Below are positions 6,839-13,109 of a DNA stretch of 13,109 nucleotides, one piece after another. Position 1 is the stretch's first letter, and each line of letters opens with the position of its first letter. This DNA comes from Candidatus Aminicenantota bacterium (lineage in GTDB: Bacteria; Acidobacteriota; Aminicenantia; Aminicenantales; Aminicenantaceae): the NCBI GenBank assembly GCA_030615975.1, contig JAUWYH010000021.1, positions 1 to 13,109 on the forward strand, read 5' to 3'. Under the pieces are notes generated by a model that was not told the origin of the DNA, did no database searches, and was given only the letters and a program-made list of their open reading frames with translations. The translations under genes were made by a program, and so were the position numbers.

Positions 6839-7435
6839 ATGCAAAAAAAAGTCGAAAAAGAGAAGAGAACAGAGGCAAGAAAAATAGAAATAGAATACAT
6901 AAAAGATGAAAAAAAGGAGTTTAAAGAAGAGCAGCATGAAGCACAGATGCTGAAAAAGAAACTGAAGAAGAAGGAATCAGAAATCAAGAGTCTCAAGAAA
7001 GAAACTGGAAAGTTAAAAGAAGAGTATTTAAGACAACTGGCTGAAAAAGAAAATTTAAGAAAGAGAATAGAGCGAGAAAAGAACGAATACTATGATTATG
7101 CTCTAAGTGAGCTTTTAAGAGAGCTACTTGTGATTTTAGATAATTTTGAAAGAGCTTTAGAAAGTGAAGATCAAGGAGATGGGAAGAGCTTCCGAGAAGG
7201 TATAGAGATGATATACAGACAGTGTCGAGATCTTCTAATGAAACAAGGAGTGGTGCCTATAGAAATCAAAGAAAGAAAATTTGACCCTCATTTTCACCAA
7301 GCTTTTATGACCGAAGAATCTGAAGAAGTCAATGAGCCAGAGGTAAGTGAAGAGATACAGAAGGGATATAAGCTCCATAACAGGCTTCTTCGTCCTTCCC
7401 TTGTAAAGGTCGTCGTTCCCAAAAAAGGCAAATAG
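6839..7435 (+). CDS. grpE: GrpE, nucleotide exchange factor for DnaK
   Basis: Cytosolic co-chaperone that releases ADP from DnaK and so resets the folding cycle. The protein has 198 residues. The first half is a long Lys/Glu-rich coiled-coil, as expected for the GrpE dimer stalk; its first 50 residues are unusually charged. The C-terminal beta-domain carries the family signature: FDPHFHQAFM, then EIQKGYKLHNRLLRPSLVKVV. Two ATGs are possible, 6836 and 6839. AGGAG (6829-6833) is 5 nt from the second and only 2 nt from the first, so 6839 is chosen. It lies 10 nt after hrcA and 2 nt before dnaK. Confidence 0.95.
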   Translation: MQKKVEKEKRTEARKIEIEYIKDEKKEFKEEQHEAQMLKKKLKKKESEIKSLKKETGKLKEEYLRQLAEKENLRKRIEREKNEYYDYALSELLRELLVILDNFERALESEDQGDGKSFREGIEMIYRQCRDLLMKQGVVPIEIKERKFDPHFHQAFMTEESEEVNEPEVSEEIQKGYKLHNRLLRPSLVKVVVPKKGK

Positions 7436-7437
7436 AC

Positions 7438-9033
7438 ATGGCTCAAGTGATCGGCATCGATTTGGGAACAACATATTCTTGTATAGCCTATTTAGAAGGG
7501 GATGAGCCAAAGATTATTCTTAACCTAGAAGGGCAGGCGACTACTCCTTCTTTGGTTAGCTTTACTTCTTCAGGGGAAAGGTTGATCGGAAATTTGGCTT
7601 TGAGACAGGCAATCACTAACCCTGAAAAAACGATATTCGCCATTAAAAGATTTATGGGGAAGAAATTCAATTCCGAAGAAGTGATCAATGCGAGAAAAAG
7701 ATTGCCCTACAAAATAGCTGAAGCTCCAAATGGTGATGTTATGGTTAATATTGATTCCAAAATGATAAGTCCTCAAGAAATATCGGCAATGATTTTAAGA
7801 TATTTAAAAGAATGCTCTGAAGCTTACTTAGGAGAAGAAGTGAATGAAACCATTATCACAGTTCCTGCCCATTTTGACGATCATCAGAGGCAGGCGACCA
7901 AAGACGCAGCCAAAATTTCGGGTTTGAATGTCATTCGGGTCCTGAATGAACCGACTTCTGCAAGCTTAGCTTATGGCCTCAATACCAAAAAAGATGCAAC
8001 TGTTGCTGTTTATGATATGGGTGGAGGAACTTTTGATATAACATTTATGGAAATTAGTGAGGGTATTTTTAACGTACTTGCCACAAATGGCAATTCTTTT
8101 CTTGGTGGAGAAGATTTTGACAATCGGATCGTAGAGTGGTTGATAGAGGAGTTTAAAAAGGAAAACAACATCGATCTATCTCACGATAAACTAGCACTCC
8201 AGAGGATTAAAGAGGCCTCTGAAAAGGCAAAACGAGAGCTGTCTTTTACTTTAGAAAGCGAAATTCATCTGCCTTTTATCTCTTCGGACAAATCTGTCTC
8301 AAAGCATATAAAGAAGCTCCTTACAAGAACAAAGCTAGAGGCATTGACCGATGATCTGGTTGACAAGACTTTGCCTTTTATTGAACAGGCTCTGAAAGAT
8401 AGCAAATTGGAGCCAGAGGAGATTGATGAGGTTATTTTAGTCGGTGGACAGACGCGGATGCCTCTGATAAGAAAGATGATCACTGAATTTTTCGGAAAAG
8501 ACCCAATTCACAATATCAATCCTGATGAAATTGTGGCTATGGGAGCGGCTATTCAGTCTGGAATTTTAAAAGGAAAAATGACTGACCTTGTTGTTCTTCT
8601 CGATGTCACCCCGATCTCCTTGGGTATAGAGACTGAAAACAATACGTTTGTCAGAATAATCGAGAAAAATACAACCATTCCCGCAAAGAAGACCATGGCC
8701 TTTACTACGGTAGAACATGATCAGAAAAGAGTAAGAATACACGTCCTCCAAGGAGAAAGTGAAGTTGCCTCCCAAAATAAATCGCTGGCTGTATTTGATT
8801 TAGTAGGAATTGAAGGGGCTCCTGCAGGAGTGCCACAGATCGATGTGACTTTTGAAATAGATGCCAATGGTCTTGTTAAGGTTTCGGCCAAAGATTTGAT
8901 CGCTGGAAGAGAACAGAAAATTGAAGTTAAACCTTCATCGGGCCTTACTAAAGAGGAAATAGACAAGATCATCCTAGAATCTCAAGCTAAAGAGTTTAGG
9001 AAAGAAGAAGATGATAAAACGAGATCATTATGA
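7438..9033 (+). CDS. dnaK: DnaK (Hsp70) lacking most of the C-terminal lid
   Basis: ATP-dependent chaperone. The nucleotide-binding domain (about 1-380) is complete: GIDLGTT (6-12), K70, YDMGGGTFD (192-200), [11 protein letters not shown] (332-342). The linker VVLLD (385-389) and beta-sandwich substrate domain (about 390-497) follow. The protein ends at 531, whereas most DnaKs have 605-640 residues. By alignment with E. coli the stop falls just after lid helix A, so helices B-E and the disordered tail are absent. dnaJ begins inside the last 23 nt, leaving no room for a lid, and no lid-like coding remains. Positions equivalent to E. coli Y145 and N147 are H145 and D147. The M404/A429 arch over bound peptide is E400/V425, and the usual ETxGG loop reads ETENN. 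It may be a specialised or weakly clamping Hsp70. AAAGG at 7424-7428 is the ribosome site. Confidence 0.95.
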   Translation: MAQVIGIDLGTTYSCIAYLEGDEPKIILNLEGQATTPSLVSFTSSGERLIGNLALRQAITNPEKTIFAIKRFMGKKFNSEEVINARKRLPYKIAEAPNGDVMVNIDSKMISPQEISAMILRYLKECSEAYLGEEVNETIITVPAHFDDHQRQATKDAAKISGLNVIRVLNEPTSASLAYGLNTKKDATVAVYDMGGGTFDITFMEISEGIFNVLATNGNSFLGGEDFDNRIVEWLIEEFKKENNIDLSHDKLALQRIKEASEKAKRELSFTLESEIHLPFISSDKSVSKHIKKLLTRTKLEALTDDLVDKTLPFIEQALKDSKLEPEEIDEVILVGGQTRMPLIRKMITEFFGKDPIHNINPDEIVAMGAAIQSGILKGKMTDLVVLLDVTPISLGIETENNTFVRIIEKNTTIPAKKTMAFTTVEHDQKRVRIHVLQGESEVASQNKSLAVFDLVGIEGAPAGVPQIDVTFEIDANGLVKVSAKDLIAGREQKIEVKPSSGLTKEEIDKIILESQAKEFRKEEDDKTRSL

Positions 9034-10144
9034 AATATTAGAAATTTCACGTAATGCTTCTTCTGAAGACATAAAAAAAGCCTACCGTAAAATGGCTCTT
9101 AAATATCACCCCGATAGAAATCCTAGCAATAAAGAAGCTGAAGAAAAATTCAAAGAAGCAGCTGAGGCATACAGTGTTCTGATCAACTCTGAGAAGAGAT
9201 CTATTTATGATCGTTTTGGCCATGAAGGTTTGCGAGGAGAAGGCTTTAGAGGATTTTCAGGGTTCGATTCCTCGATATTTGAAGATTTTGAAGATATACT
9301 CGGAAACTTTTTCGATTTGGGCTTTGGGGATCTTTTTGGAATACGGAGCCGCGCAAGAGCCTATTCTCCAAAGAAGGGAAGAGACTTTGCTTTGGAGTTT
9401 GTTTTATCATTAGAAGAGGCCGCTTCTGGGATAGAAAAGGAAATCAAGCTTGACAGATTAGAGATCTGCCAAACCTGTGATGGTTCGAGGCTTCATCCAG
9501 GTACAGAAAAATCTGTCTGCCAATATTGCCAGGGGAGAGGACAAGTACGATATCAACAAGGGTTTTTTACAATTTCCCGAACATGCTCCTATTGTGAGGG
9601 AACTGGCGAGATTATTACTTCTCCTTGTGATGAGTGTCGAGGTTCTGGCAAAGTGAAGAAGAGGAAAGTATTGAACATAAAAATTCCGGCAGGTGTGGAT
9701 GAAGGCACAAGGCTCCGAATTGACGGAGAAGGGGAGGCAGGCGATCTAGGAGCAGAACGAGGAGACCTCTATGTGATTATCCGATTAAGAAAACACAAAT
9801 TTTTTAAAAGAGAAGAAAATAATCTCTACTGCGAGATATCAATAACGTTTGCCCAAGCTGCTTTGGGGACAACAGTAGAGACACCTACCCTTGAGAGGAG
9901 TGAACTTCTCCAGATCCCTCAAGGAACTCAACCTGGCACAGTCTTCAAGATAAAAGGAAAGGGTATTAAAGCTCTTGAAAGTAACAGAAAAGGAGATATA
10001 TTCGTAAAGGTGAACATTAAGACACCCGAACATTTGACGAAAGAGCAGAAGGAGCTTCTGCGAAAATTTGCAGAGTTAAGATGTGAAAATTTAGAAGTGG
10101 TAGATAAGGACATTATTAGCAAGGTAAAAAATTTTTTTCATTAG
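9011..10144 (+). CDS. dnaJ: DnaJ (Hsp40) co-chaperone
   Basis: Class I J-protein that delivers substrates to DnaK and stimulates its ATPase. It has 377 residues, full length. The J domain is at 4-68 with the HPD motif at 33-35. A Gly/Phe-rich segment follows (about 73-110, [11 protein letters not shown] and [11 protein letters not shown]). The zinc-binding region has four CxxC motifs at 153-156, 170-173, 192-195 and 206-209. The first reads CQTCDGSR instead of CxxCxGxG, a mild departure with all cysteines kept. The C-terminal substrate domains are present ([29 protein letters not shown]). The ATG at 9011 overlaps the end of dnaK by 23 nt and has only a weak AGGA (8998-9001), so translation is probably coupled to dnaK. 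In contrast to DnaK, it shows no loss of domains. Confidence 0.96.
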   Translation: MIKRDHYEILEISRNASSEDIKKAYRKMALKYHPDRNPSNKEAEEKFKEAAEAYSVLINSEKRSIYDRFGHEGLRGEGFRGFSGFDSSIFEDFEDILGNFFDLGFGDLFGIRSRARAYSPKKGRDFALEFVLSLEEAASGIEKEIKLDRLEICQTCDGSRLHPGTEKSVCQYCQGRGQVRYQQGFFTISRTCSYCEGTGEIITSPCDECRGSGKVKKRKVLNIKIPAGVDEGTRLRIDGEGEAGDLGAERGDLYVIIRLRKHKFFKREENNLYCEISITFAQAALGTTVETPTLERSELLQIPQGTQPGTVFKIKGKGIKALESNRKGDIFVKVNIKTPEHLTKEQKELLRKFAELRCENLEVVDKDIISKVKNFFH

Positions 10145-10152
10145 ATAAAAAC

Positions 10153-10902
10153 TTGACTTCTAACCGTTTTTTCATCGAACAACCCAATCTTCATTCTTCT
10201 CCCTATGTTTTTCTTTATGGAGATGAGCATCATCATTTAAGCCGAGTGGCCAGAATTAAGCCAAAAGAGAAGGTCTGGCTTTTCGATGAGCAAGGTACAT
10301 GCTATTTGGCCCGAGTAGAAGAAATAGAAAGAGAGAAAACCTGCTTATTCATCCTCAAGAAAATGGAGGAAGAAGAACAAAAGGTTAAGATTACACTAGG
10401 ACAGGGTCTCATCCGATCAAAAAAAATGGGATTAATCATCCAAAAAGCGACTGAATTGGGAATTACAACCTTCATCCCTGTGATAACCTCCCGTTCAATC
10501 ATAAAAATTCAAGAAAAAAATGAGAAAAGAATCGAAAGATGGCAAAAAATTGCTCATGAGGCTGCCAAACAGAGCAAGAGAACTTTTGTTCCTTCGATAT
10601 TATCACCCATGCCTCTTTCGAAGCTTCTCGATGAGAGAAAGGAGGAGAGAAAGCTTCTTTTGAGCGAAAACAGAGGAAGATATCTAAAAGATATTTTACT
10701 CTCTTTTTCTGGAAATCATAAAGCCAGAATTCCATCTTCAGTAATTATTCTGGTTGGTCCTGAAGGGGGTTGGAGTGAACAAGAAGAAACAGATATTCTA
10801 AATCACGATTATGAGGCCATTAGCCTTGGGAGGCAAGTGCTGAGAGCAGAGACAGCGGCTCTTTCAAGCATTGCCTTGATATCCCATTTTTGGAATTTGT
10901 GA
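10153..10902 (+). CDS. rsmE: 16S rRNA (uracil1498-N3)-methyltransferase RsmE
   Basis: SPOUT-class methyltransferase that uses S-adenosylmethionine to methylate N3 of U1498 in 16S rRNA. It has 249 residues, normal length. The N-terminal PUA-like part has the RFFIEQPN and HHHLSRVARIKP patterns. The KATELGITTFIPVITSRS block follows, then HEAAKQSKR. The trefoil-knot cofactor site is VGPEGGWSEQE, then LGRQVLRAETAAL near the C-terminus. The start is TTG at 10153, chosen because it gives the usual short leader before RFF. There is no recognisable Shine-Dalgarno; the gene begins 8 nt after the dnaJ stop, so translation is likely coupled. rsmE after dnaJ is a common arrangement in bacteria, so its place here is not surprising. 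Confidence 0.94.
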   Translation: MTSNRFFIEQPNLHSSPYVFLYGDEHHHLSRVARIKPKEKVWLFDEQGTCYLARVEEIEREKTCLFILKKMEEEEQKVKITLGQGLIRSKKMGLIIQKATELGITTFIPVITSRSIIKIQEKNEKRIERWQKIAHEAAKQSKRTFVPSILSPMPLSKLLDERKEERKLLLSENRGRYLKDILLSFSGNHKARIPSSVIILVGPEGGWSEQEETDILNHDYEAISLGRQVLRAETAALSSIALISHFWNL

Positions 10903-10903
10903 G

Positions 10904-11842
10904 ATGTTTCTCCAAGGTCAGAAAGTAGGAAAATACGAAATAATGCGTTCCTTGGGTAGCGGTGGATTTGGATCGGTTTTTCTGGCTAAGGATACATGGC
11001 TTAATATCAAAGTGGCCATTAAAGTCCCTCATAAACAGACATTAGAGCTCTTTAAACTTCTTAAAGAACCAAGGCTGCAAGCGGCCTTGAATCATCCTAA
11101 TATTGTCCGAATGATTACAGCTGAGAAGGAGAACAGAGTTTTTTTCATGGTGATGGAGTATGTCAAAGGAAAAACCTTGGAAAGGATCCTGGAAAAGGAA
11201 AAGATTTTAGATGTTGAAAATGCCATTGATTATATTACTCAAATCGCTTACGGAATTGATCATGCCCATAAAAGCAAGATCATCCATAGAGATTTAAGGC
11301 CTTCAAACATAATCATTTCAGAGGAAGGGACAGCGAAAATAACAGATTTTGGGACCTCTGTATGGCTGTCGAATGTCCCCTATGCTTCAACAAGGATAGG
11401 TTCACCTCCCTACATGGCACCAGAACAGTTCTTAGGAAAAGCAACCTTTGGCTCTGATATATACTCTATAGGATGCATATTTTATGAAATGATCATCGGA
11501 CACCCTCCTATCATAGACTCTGATCCTTTTAAAATCATGGAAAAAGCACAGGACGGAAAGATAACTCCTCCTCGGTTGAAAAATAATAATATTCCAAAAA
11601 AGATTAATGAAATCATCATGAATTGCCTTTCATGTAAAGTAGAAGATAGATATCAAAGGCCTTCAGAGATTATGAGGGAGCTTTCCGCCTTCAAAGGAAA
11701 AGATTCAAAAAAGTCTGAGATTGAAGATATCATGAAGAGGATTAGGGCTAGAGAAACAAGAGCCGCAGATTTATGCTGGAATTGTCGGCGACCTTTACCC
11801 TATAAGGCTAAAGATTGTCCTCATTGTGGAGAGGGAATCTAA
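10904..11842 (+). CDS. Hanks-type Ser/Thr protein kinase with C-terminal zinc ribbon
   Basis: A 312-residue soluble kinase; no membrane segment is seen, so it lacks the receptor layout of PknB. Kinase motifs in order: Gly-rich loop LGSGGFGSVF (17-26), VAIK lysine K40, helix-C glutamate E55, HRD at 128-130, N135, DFG at 148-150, APE at 172-174, and SDIYSIGCI. The catalytic-loop lysine (HRDLKPxN) is Arg132 here (HRDLRPSN), a substitution also found in some other kinases, so activity is still likely. After a charged linker (265-288) comes CWNC-10-CPHC (C291, C294, C305, C308), a zinc ribbon. It could bind nucleic acid or protein, or simply stabilise the fold. The ATG is 1 nt after the rsmE stop, so this is the last gene of the chaperone operon. 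Its substrate is unknown. Confidence 0.92.
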   Translation: MFLQGQKVGKYEIMRSLGSGGFGSVFLAKDTWLNIKVAIKVPHKQTLELFKLLKEPRLQAALNHPNIVRMITAEKENRVFFMVMEYVKGKTLERILEKEKILDVENAIDYITQIAYGIDHAHKSKIIHRDLRPSNIIISEEGTAKITDFGTSVWLSNVPYASTRIGSPPYMAPEQFLGKATFGSDIYSIGCIFYEMIIGHPPIIDSDPFKIMEKAQDGKITPPRLKNNNIPKKINEIIMNCLSCKVEDRYQRPSEIMRELSAFKGKDSKKSEIEDIMKRIRARETRAADLCWNCRRPLPYKAKDCPHCGEGI

Positions 11843-11864
11843 AAATGGGAATGTTCTCTTTTCT

Positions 11865-11893
11865 TTGACTTGATATAGCAATTAAGTTAAGAT
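11865..11893 (+). promoter_or_regulatory. Promoter candidate upstream of ilvE
   Basis: TTGACT (11865-11870), a 17-nt spacer, then TAAGAT (11888-11893). The spacing is ideal, the -35 is five of six and the -10 four of six. The predicted start near 11900 would give a leader of about 70 nt that begins inside the inverted repeat at 11892-11922. It lies in the 126-nt gap after the kinase gene, in which no convincing terminator hairpin was seen. Confidence 0.5.
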
Positions 11894-11922
11894 GATTGTT
11901 AGTTCTGTTTAACATCAATCAT
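11892..11922 (+). repeat. Inverted repeat in the ilvE upstream region
   Basis: ATGATTG (11892-11898) and CAATCAT (11916-11922) form a perfect 7-bp inverted repeat with a 17-nt spacer. A second pair, GTTA (11898-11901) and TAAC (11910-11913), is nested inside. As RNA this folds into about 10 bp with a 3-nt bulge and an 8-nt loop. As DNA it overlaps the first -10 box and sits just before the second (11928), so it could be an operator. No T-run follows directly, so a terminator is unlikely. Confidence 0.4.
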
Positions 11923-11927
11923 AAGGG

Positions 11928-11933
11928 TATAAT
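11928..11933 (+). promoter_or_regulatory. Second -10 candidate before ilvE
   Basis: A perfect TATAAT 35 nt before the ilvE ATG, with a predicted start near 11940 and a leader of about 29 nt. No good -35 was found at 16-18 nt upstream (CTGTTT at 11905-11910), so it would depend on an activator or be a chance match. An activator site in the adjacent inverted repeat is conceivable. Confidence 0.3.
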
Positions 11934-11968
11934 AATATTTTTTAATATTTTATTAATAGGAGTTTTTG

Positions 11969-12892
11969 ATGAGTCCTTTCAAAAAAAACGGTAAAGTTTG
12001 GATGAATGGAAAATTGGTTCCTTGGAAGGACGCCAACATCCATATTGCTTCACATGTCATTCATTATGGGAGCTGCCTTTTTGAAGGTTTCAGGGCTTAT
12101 GATACCCCAAAAGGAACTGCTATTTTCCGACTAAATGATCATATAAAAAGGCTTTATAACTCATGTAAGATGTACCGCATGGATATTCCTTATAGCCAAC
12201 AGGAATTCAGTCAGGCTGTTGTCGAGATAATAAAAGCGAATGATTTAAAATCCTGTTATATCAGGCCTATAGTTTACCGTGGCTACGGAAGCTTAGGGGT
12301 TGACCCTTTTCCAAATCCTGTTGATAGTGCTATTCTAGTCTGGGGATGGGGAACATATTTGGGTGAAGAAGCCTTGGAGAATGGAGTAGATGTAAGAATT
12401 TCTTCATGGCAGAGGATGGCACCCAATACTTTCCCCGCCTTGGCAAAATCAGGGGCCAATTACATGAACTCGCAGCTTATAAAAATGGAAGCCCTATTGG
12501 AAGGATATATGGAAGGGATTGCTCTTAATGTCAGAGGTCATATCAGTGAGGGAAGCGCAGAGAATATTTTTCTGGTTTTAGATGGTAAAGTCCATACTCC
12601 ACCTCTCTCTGCCTCCATTCTCCCAGGAATCACAAGAGATACAGTCATTCGTTTGGCTGAAGACTTGGACATTCCTTTTGTCGAAGAGACCATCCCTAGA
12701 GAAATGCTCTATATTGCCGATGAAGTCTTTTTTACAGGTTCAGCCGTAGAAATAACACCTATCCGTTCTATTGATAAAATTACCATAGGAAAGGGAAAAA
12801 GAGGTTCTGTCACCAAAAATCTTCAAGATGAATTTTTTGGCTATATTAATGGAGAGAAAGAAGATAAGAATCATTGGCTCACATATATCTAA
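11969..12892 (+). CDS. ilvE: Branched-chain amino acid aminotransferase IlvE
   Basis: PLP-dependent fold type IV aminotransferase that interconverts Leu/Ile/Val and their 2-oxo acids with glutamate/2-oxoglutarate; cytosolic. The protein has 307 residues and follows E. coli IlvE almost end to end. Matching blocks are MNGKLVPWKDANIHIASHVIH, YGSCLFEGFRAYD, YIRPIVYRG, SSWQRMAPNTFP and LAKSGANY with the PLP lysine K160. GHISEGSAENIF, LPGITRDTVIRLA, ADEVFFTGSAVEITPIRSID and the C-terminal EDKNHWL also match. ATG 11969 is preferred over the in-frame TTG at 11966 because AGGAG (11958-11962) is 6 nt from the ATG. pilT follows 14 nt downstream. Glutamate linked to the saccharopine enzymes is a shared metabolite, but nothing shows a functional tie. 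Confidence 0.96.
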   Translation: MSPFKKNGKVWMNGKLVPWKDANIHIASHVIHYGSCLFEGFRAYDTPKGTAIFRLNDHIKRLYNSCKMYRMDIPYSQQEFSQAVVEIIKANDLKSCYIRPIVYRGYGSLGVDPFPNPVDSAILVWGWGTYLGEEALENGVDVRISSWQRMAPNTFPALAKSGANYMNSQLIKMEALLEGYMEGIALNVRGHISEGSAENIFLVLDGKVHTPPLSASILPGITRDTVIRLAEDLDIPFVEETIPREMLYIADEVFFTGSAVEITPIRSIDKITIGKGKRGSVTKNLQDEFFGYINGEKEDKNHWLTYI

Positions 12893-12906
12893 TTTAAGGT
12901 GTGATC

Positions 12907-13109
12907 ATGGATATAAATGAACTTTTAAAAATAGCCGTCGAAATTGGTGCTTCTGACCTTCATTTAAAAGCGGGAAATTATCCTATTATCCGCATCCATG
13001 GTAGTTTGAAGCAATTAACGAATCTCTCTGAATTGACTCCCAAAGACATGCACGATCTTTCAGAACAGATCACGAATGATTACCAAAAACAGAAATTAAA
13101 TAATGATTT
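12907..13109 (+). CDS. pilT: PilT-like type IV pilus retraction ATPase (N-terminal part)
   Basis: The gene runs off the right edge; 67 complete codons are visible. The peptide begins MDINELLKIAVEIGASDLHL, followed by KAGNYPIIRIHGSLKQL. This is the typical N-terminal PAS-like domain of PilT/PilU ATPases, which depolymerise type IV pili for twitching motility. The Walker A and B motifs would lie beyond the window, so PilT and PilU cannot be told apart and ATPase integrity is not shown. The ATG at 12907 has AAGGTG (12896-12901) as ribosome site; GTG at 12901 is in frame but overlaps that site. It lies 14 nt after ilvE, probably on the same transcript. Confidence 0.88.
   Translation, partial: MDINELLKIAVEIGASDLHLKAGNYPIIRIHGSLKQLTNLSELTPKDMHDLSEQITNDYQKQKLNND

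Noticed and set aside
8192..8199. CIRCE half-site TAGCACTC inside dnaK
   Set aside because: There is no matching GAGTGCTA about 9 nt downstream, and the site is deep inside a coding region, so it is a chance match.
8990..9060. dnaK truncated by a simple frameshift or sequencing error
   Set aside because: After the dnaK stop no frame encodes lid helices. The next sequence is the intact J domain of DnaJ, whose start codon lies before the dnaK stop. A single indel could not create this; only a larger deletion could, and that is covered in the findings.
12901..12906. GTG at 12901 as the pilT start
   Set aside because: This codon overlaps the AAGGTG ribosome site, whereas the ATG at 12907 has correct spacing and gives the usual PilT N-terminus.
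1..13109. Mobile elements, CRISPR arrays, tRNA or rRNA genes
   Set aside because: Reading both strands showed no transposase or integrase, no regularly spaced repeats, and no tRNA-like or rRNA-like stretch. Nearly all of the window is covered by housekeeping or metabolic genes.

Overview
The window looks like ordinary chromosomal backbone from an AT-rich (roughly 40% G+C or lower), Gram-negative-type bacterium with a type IV pilus. No mobile elements, tRNAs, rRNAs or CRISPR arrays were seen. The mix of genes (saccharopine-type lysine genes of the animal/plant class, a Memo-family protein, a cytosolic Hanks-type kinase, PilT) would fit a deep-branching or candidate phylum such as an Acidobacteriota/Aminicenantes relative. 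That placement is a guess from gene content and needs a phylogeny.

Left block, minus strand (1-1930): cysS (cysteinyl-tRNA synthetase), a YraN-family nuclease-fold protein, and the first 19 codons of a gene whose product starts with a hydrophobic membrane or export segment. cysS diverges from the next block across a 127-bp region with a promoter for each direction. cysS and yraN have no Shine-Dalgarno sequence and may be leaderless.

Middle block, plus strand (2058-5594): separate genes for the two halves of the bifunctional animal/plant enzyme AASS. One is lysine-ketoglutarate reductase and the other is saccharopine dehydrogenase. They are followed by a Memo/AmrB protein without its usual AMMECR1 and radical-SAM partners in view. 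Together the first two could interconvert lysine + 2-oxoglutarate and aminoadipate semialdehyde + glutamate via saccharopine.

Heat-shock operon, plus strand (5785-11842): hrcA-grpE-dnaK-dnaJ-rsmE-Ser/Thr kinase, tightly packed, with short gaps and one overlap. Upstream (5595-5784) there is a strong sigma70-type promoter, a possible sigma32-like promoter and a composite inverted repeat, but no CIRCE operator. The most unusual feature of the window is DnaK. It is 531 residues and stops just after the first helix of the C-terminal lid, with dnaJ starting inside its last codons. It also has substitutions at residues important for allostery and substrate clamping in E. coli DnaK. The operon ends with a protein kinase carrying a C-terminal zinc ribbon.

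Right block, plus strand (11865-13109): a promoter region with an inverted repeat, ilvE (branched-chain aminotransferase), and the 5' end of a pilT-like ATPase gene.
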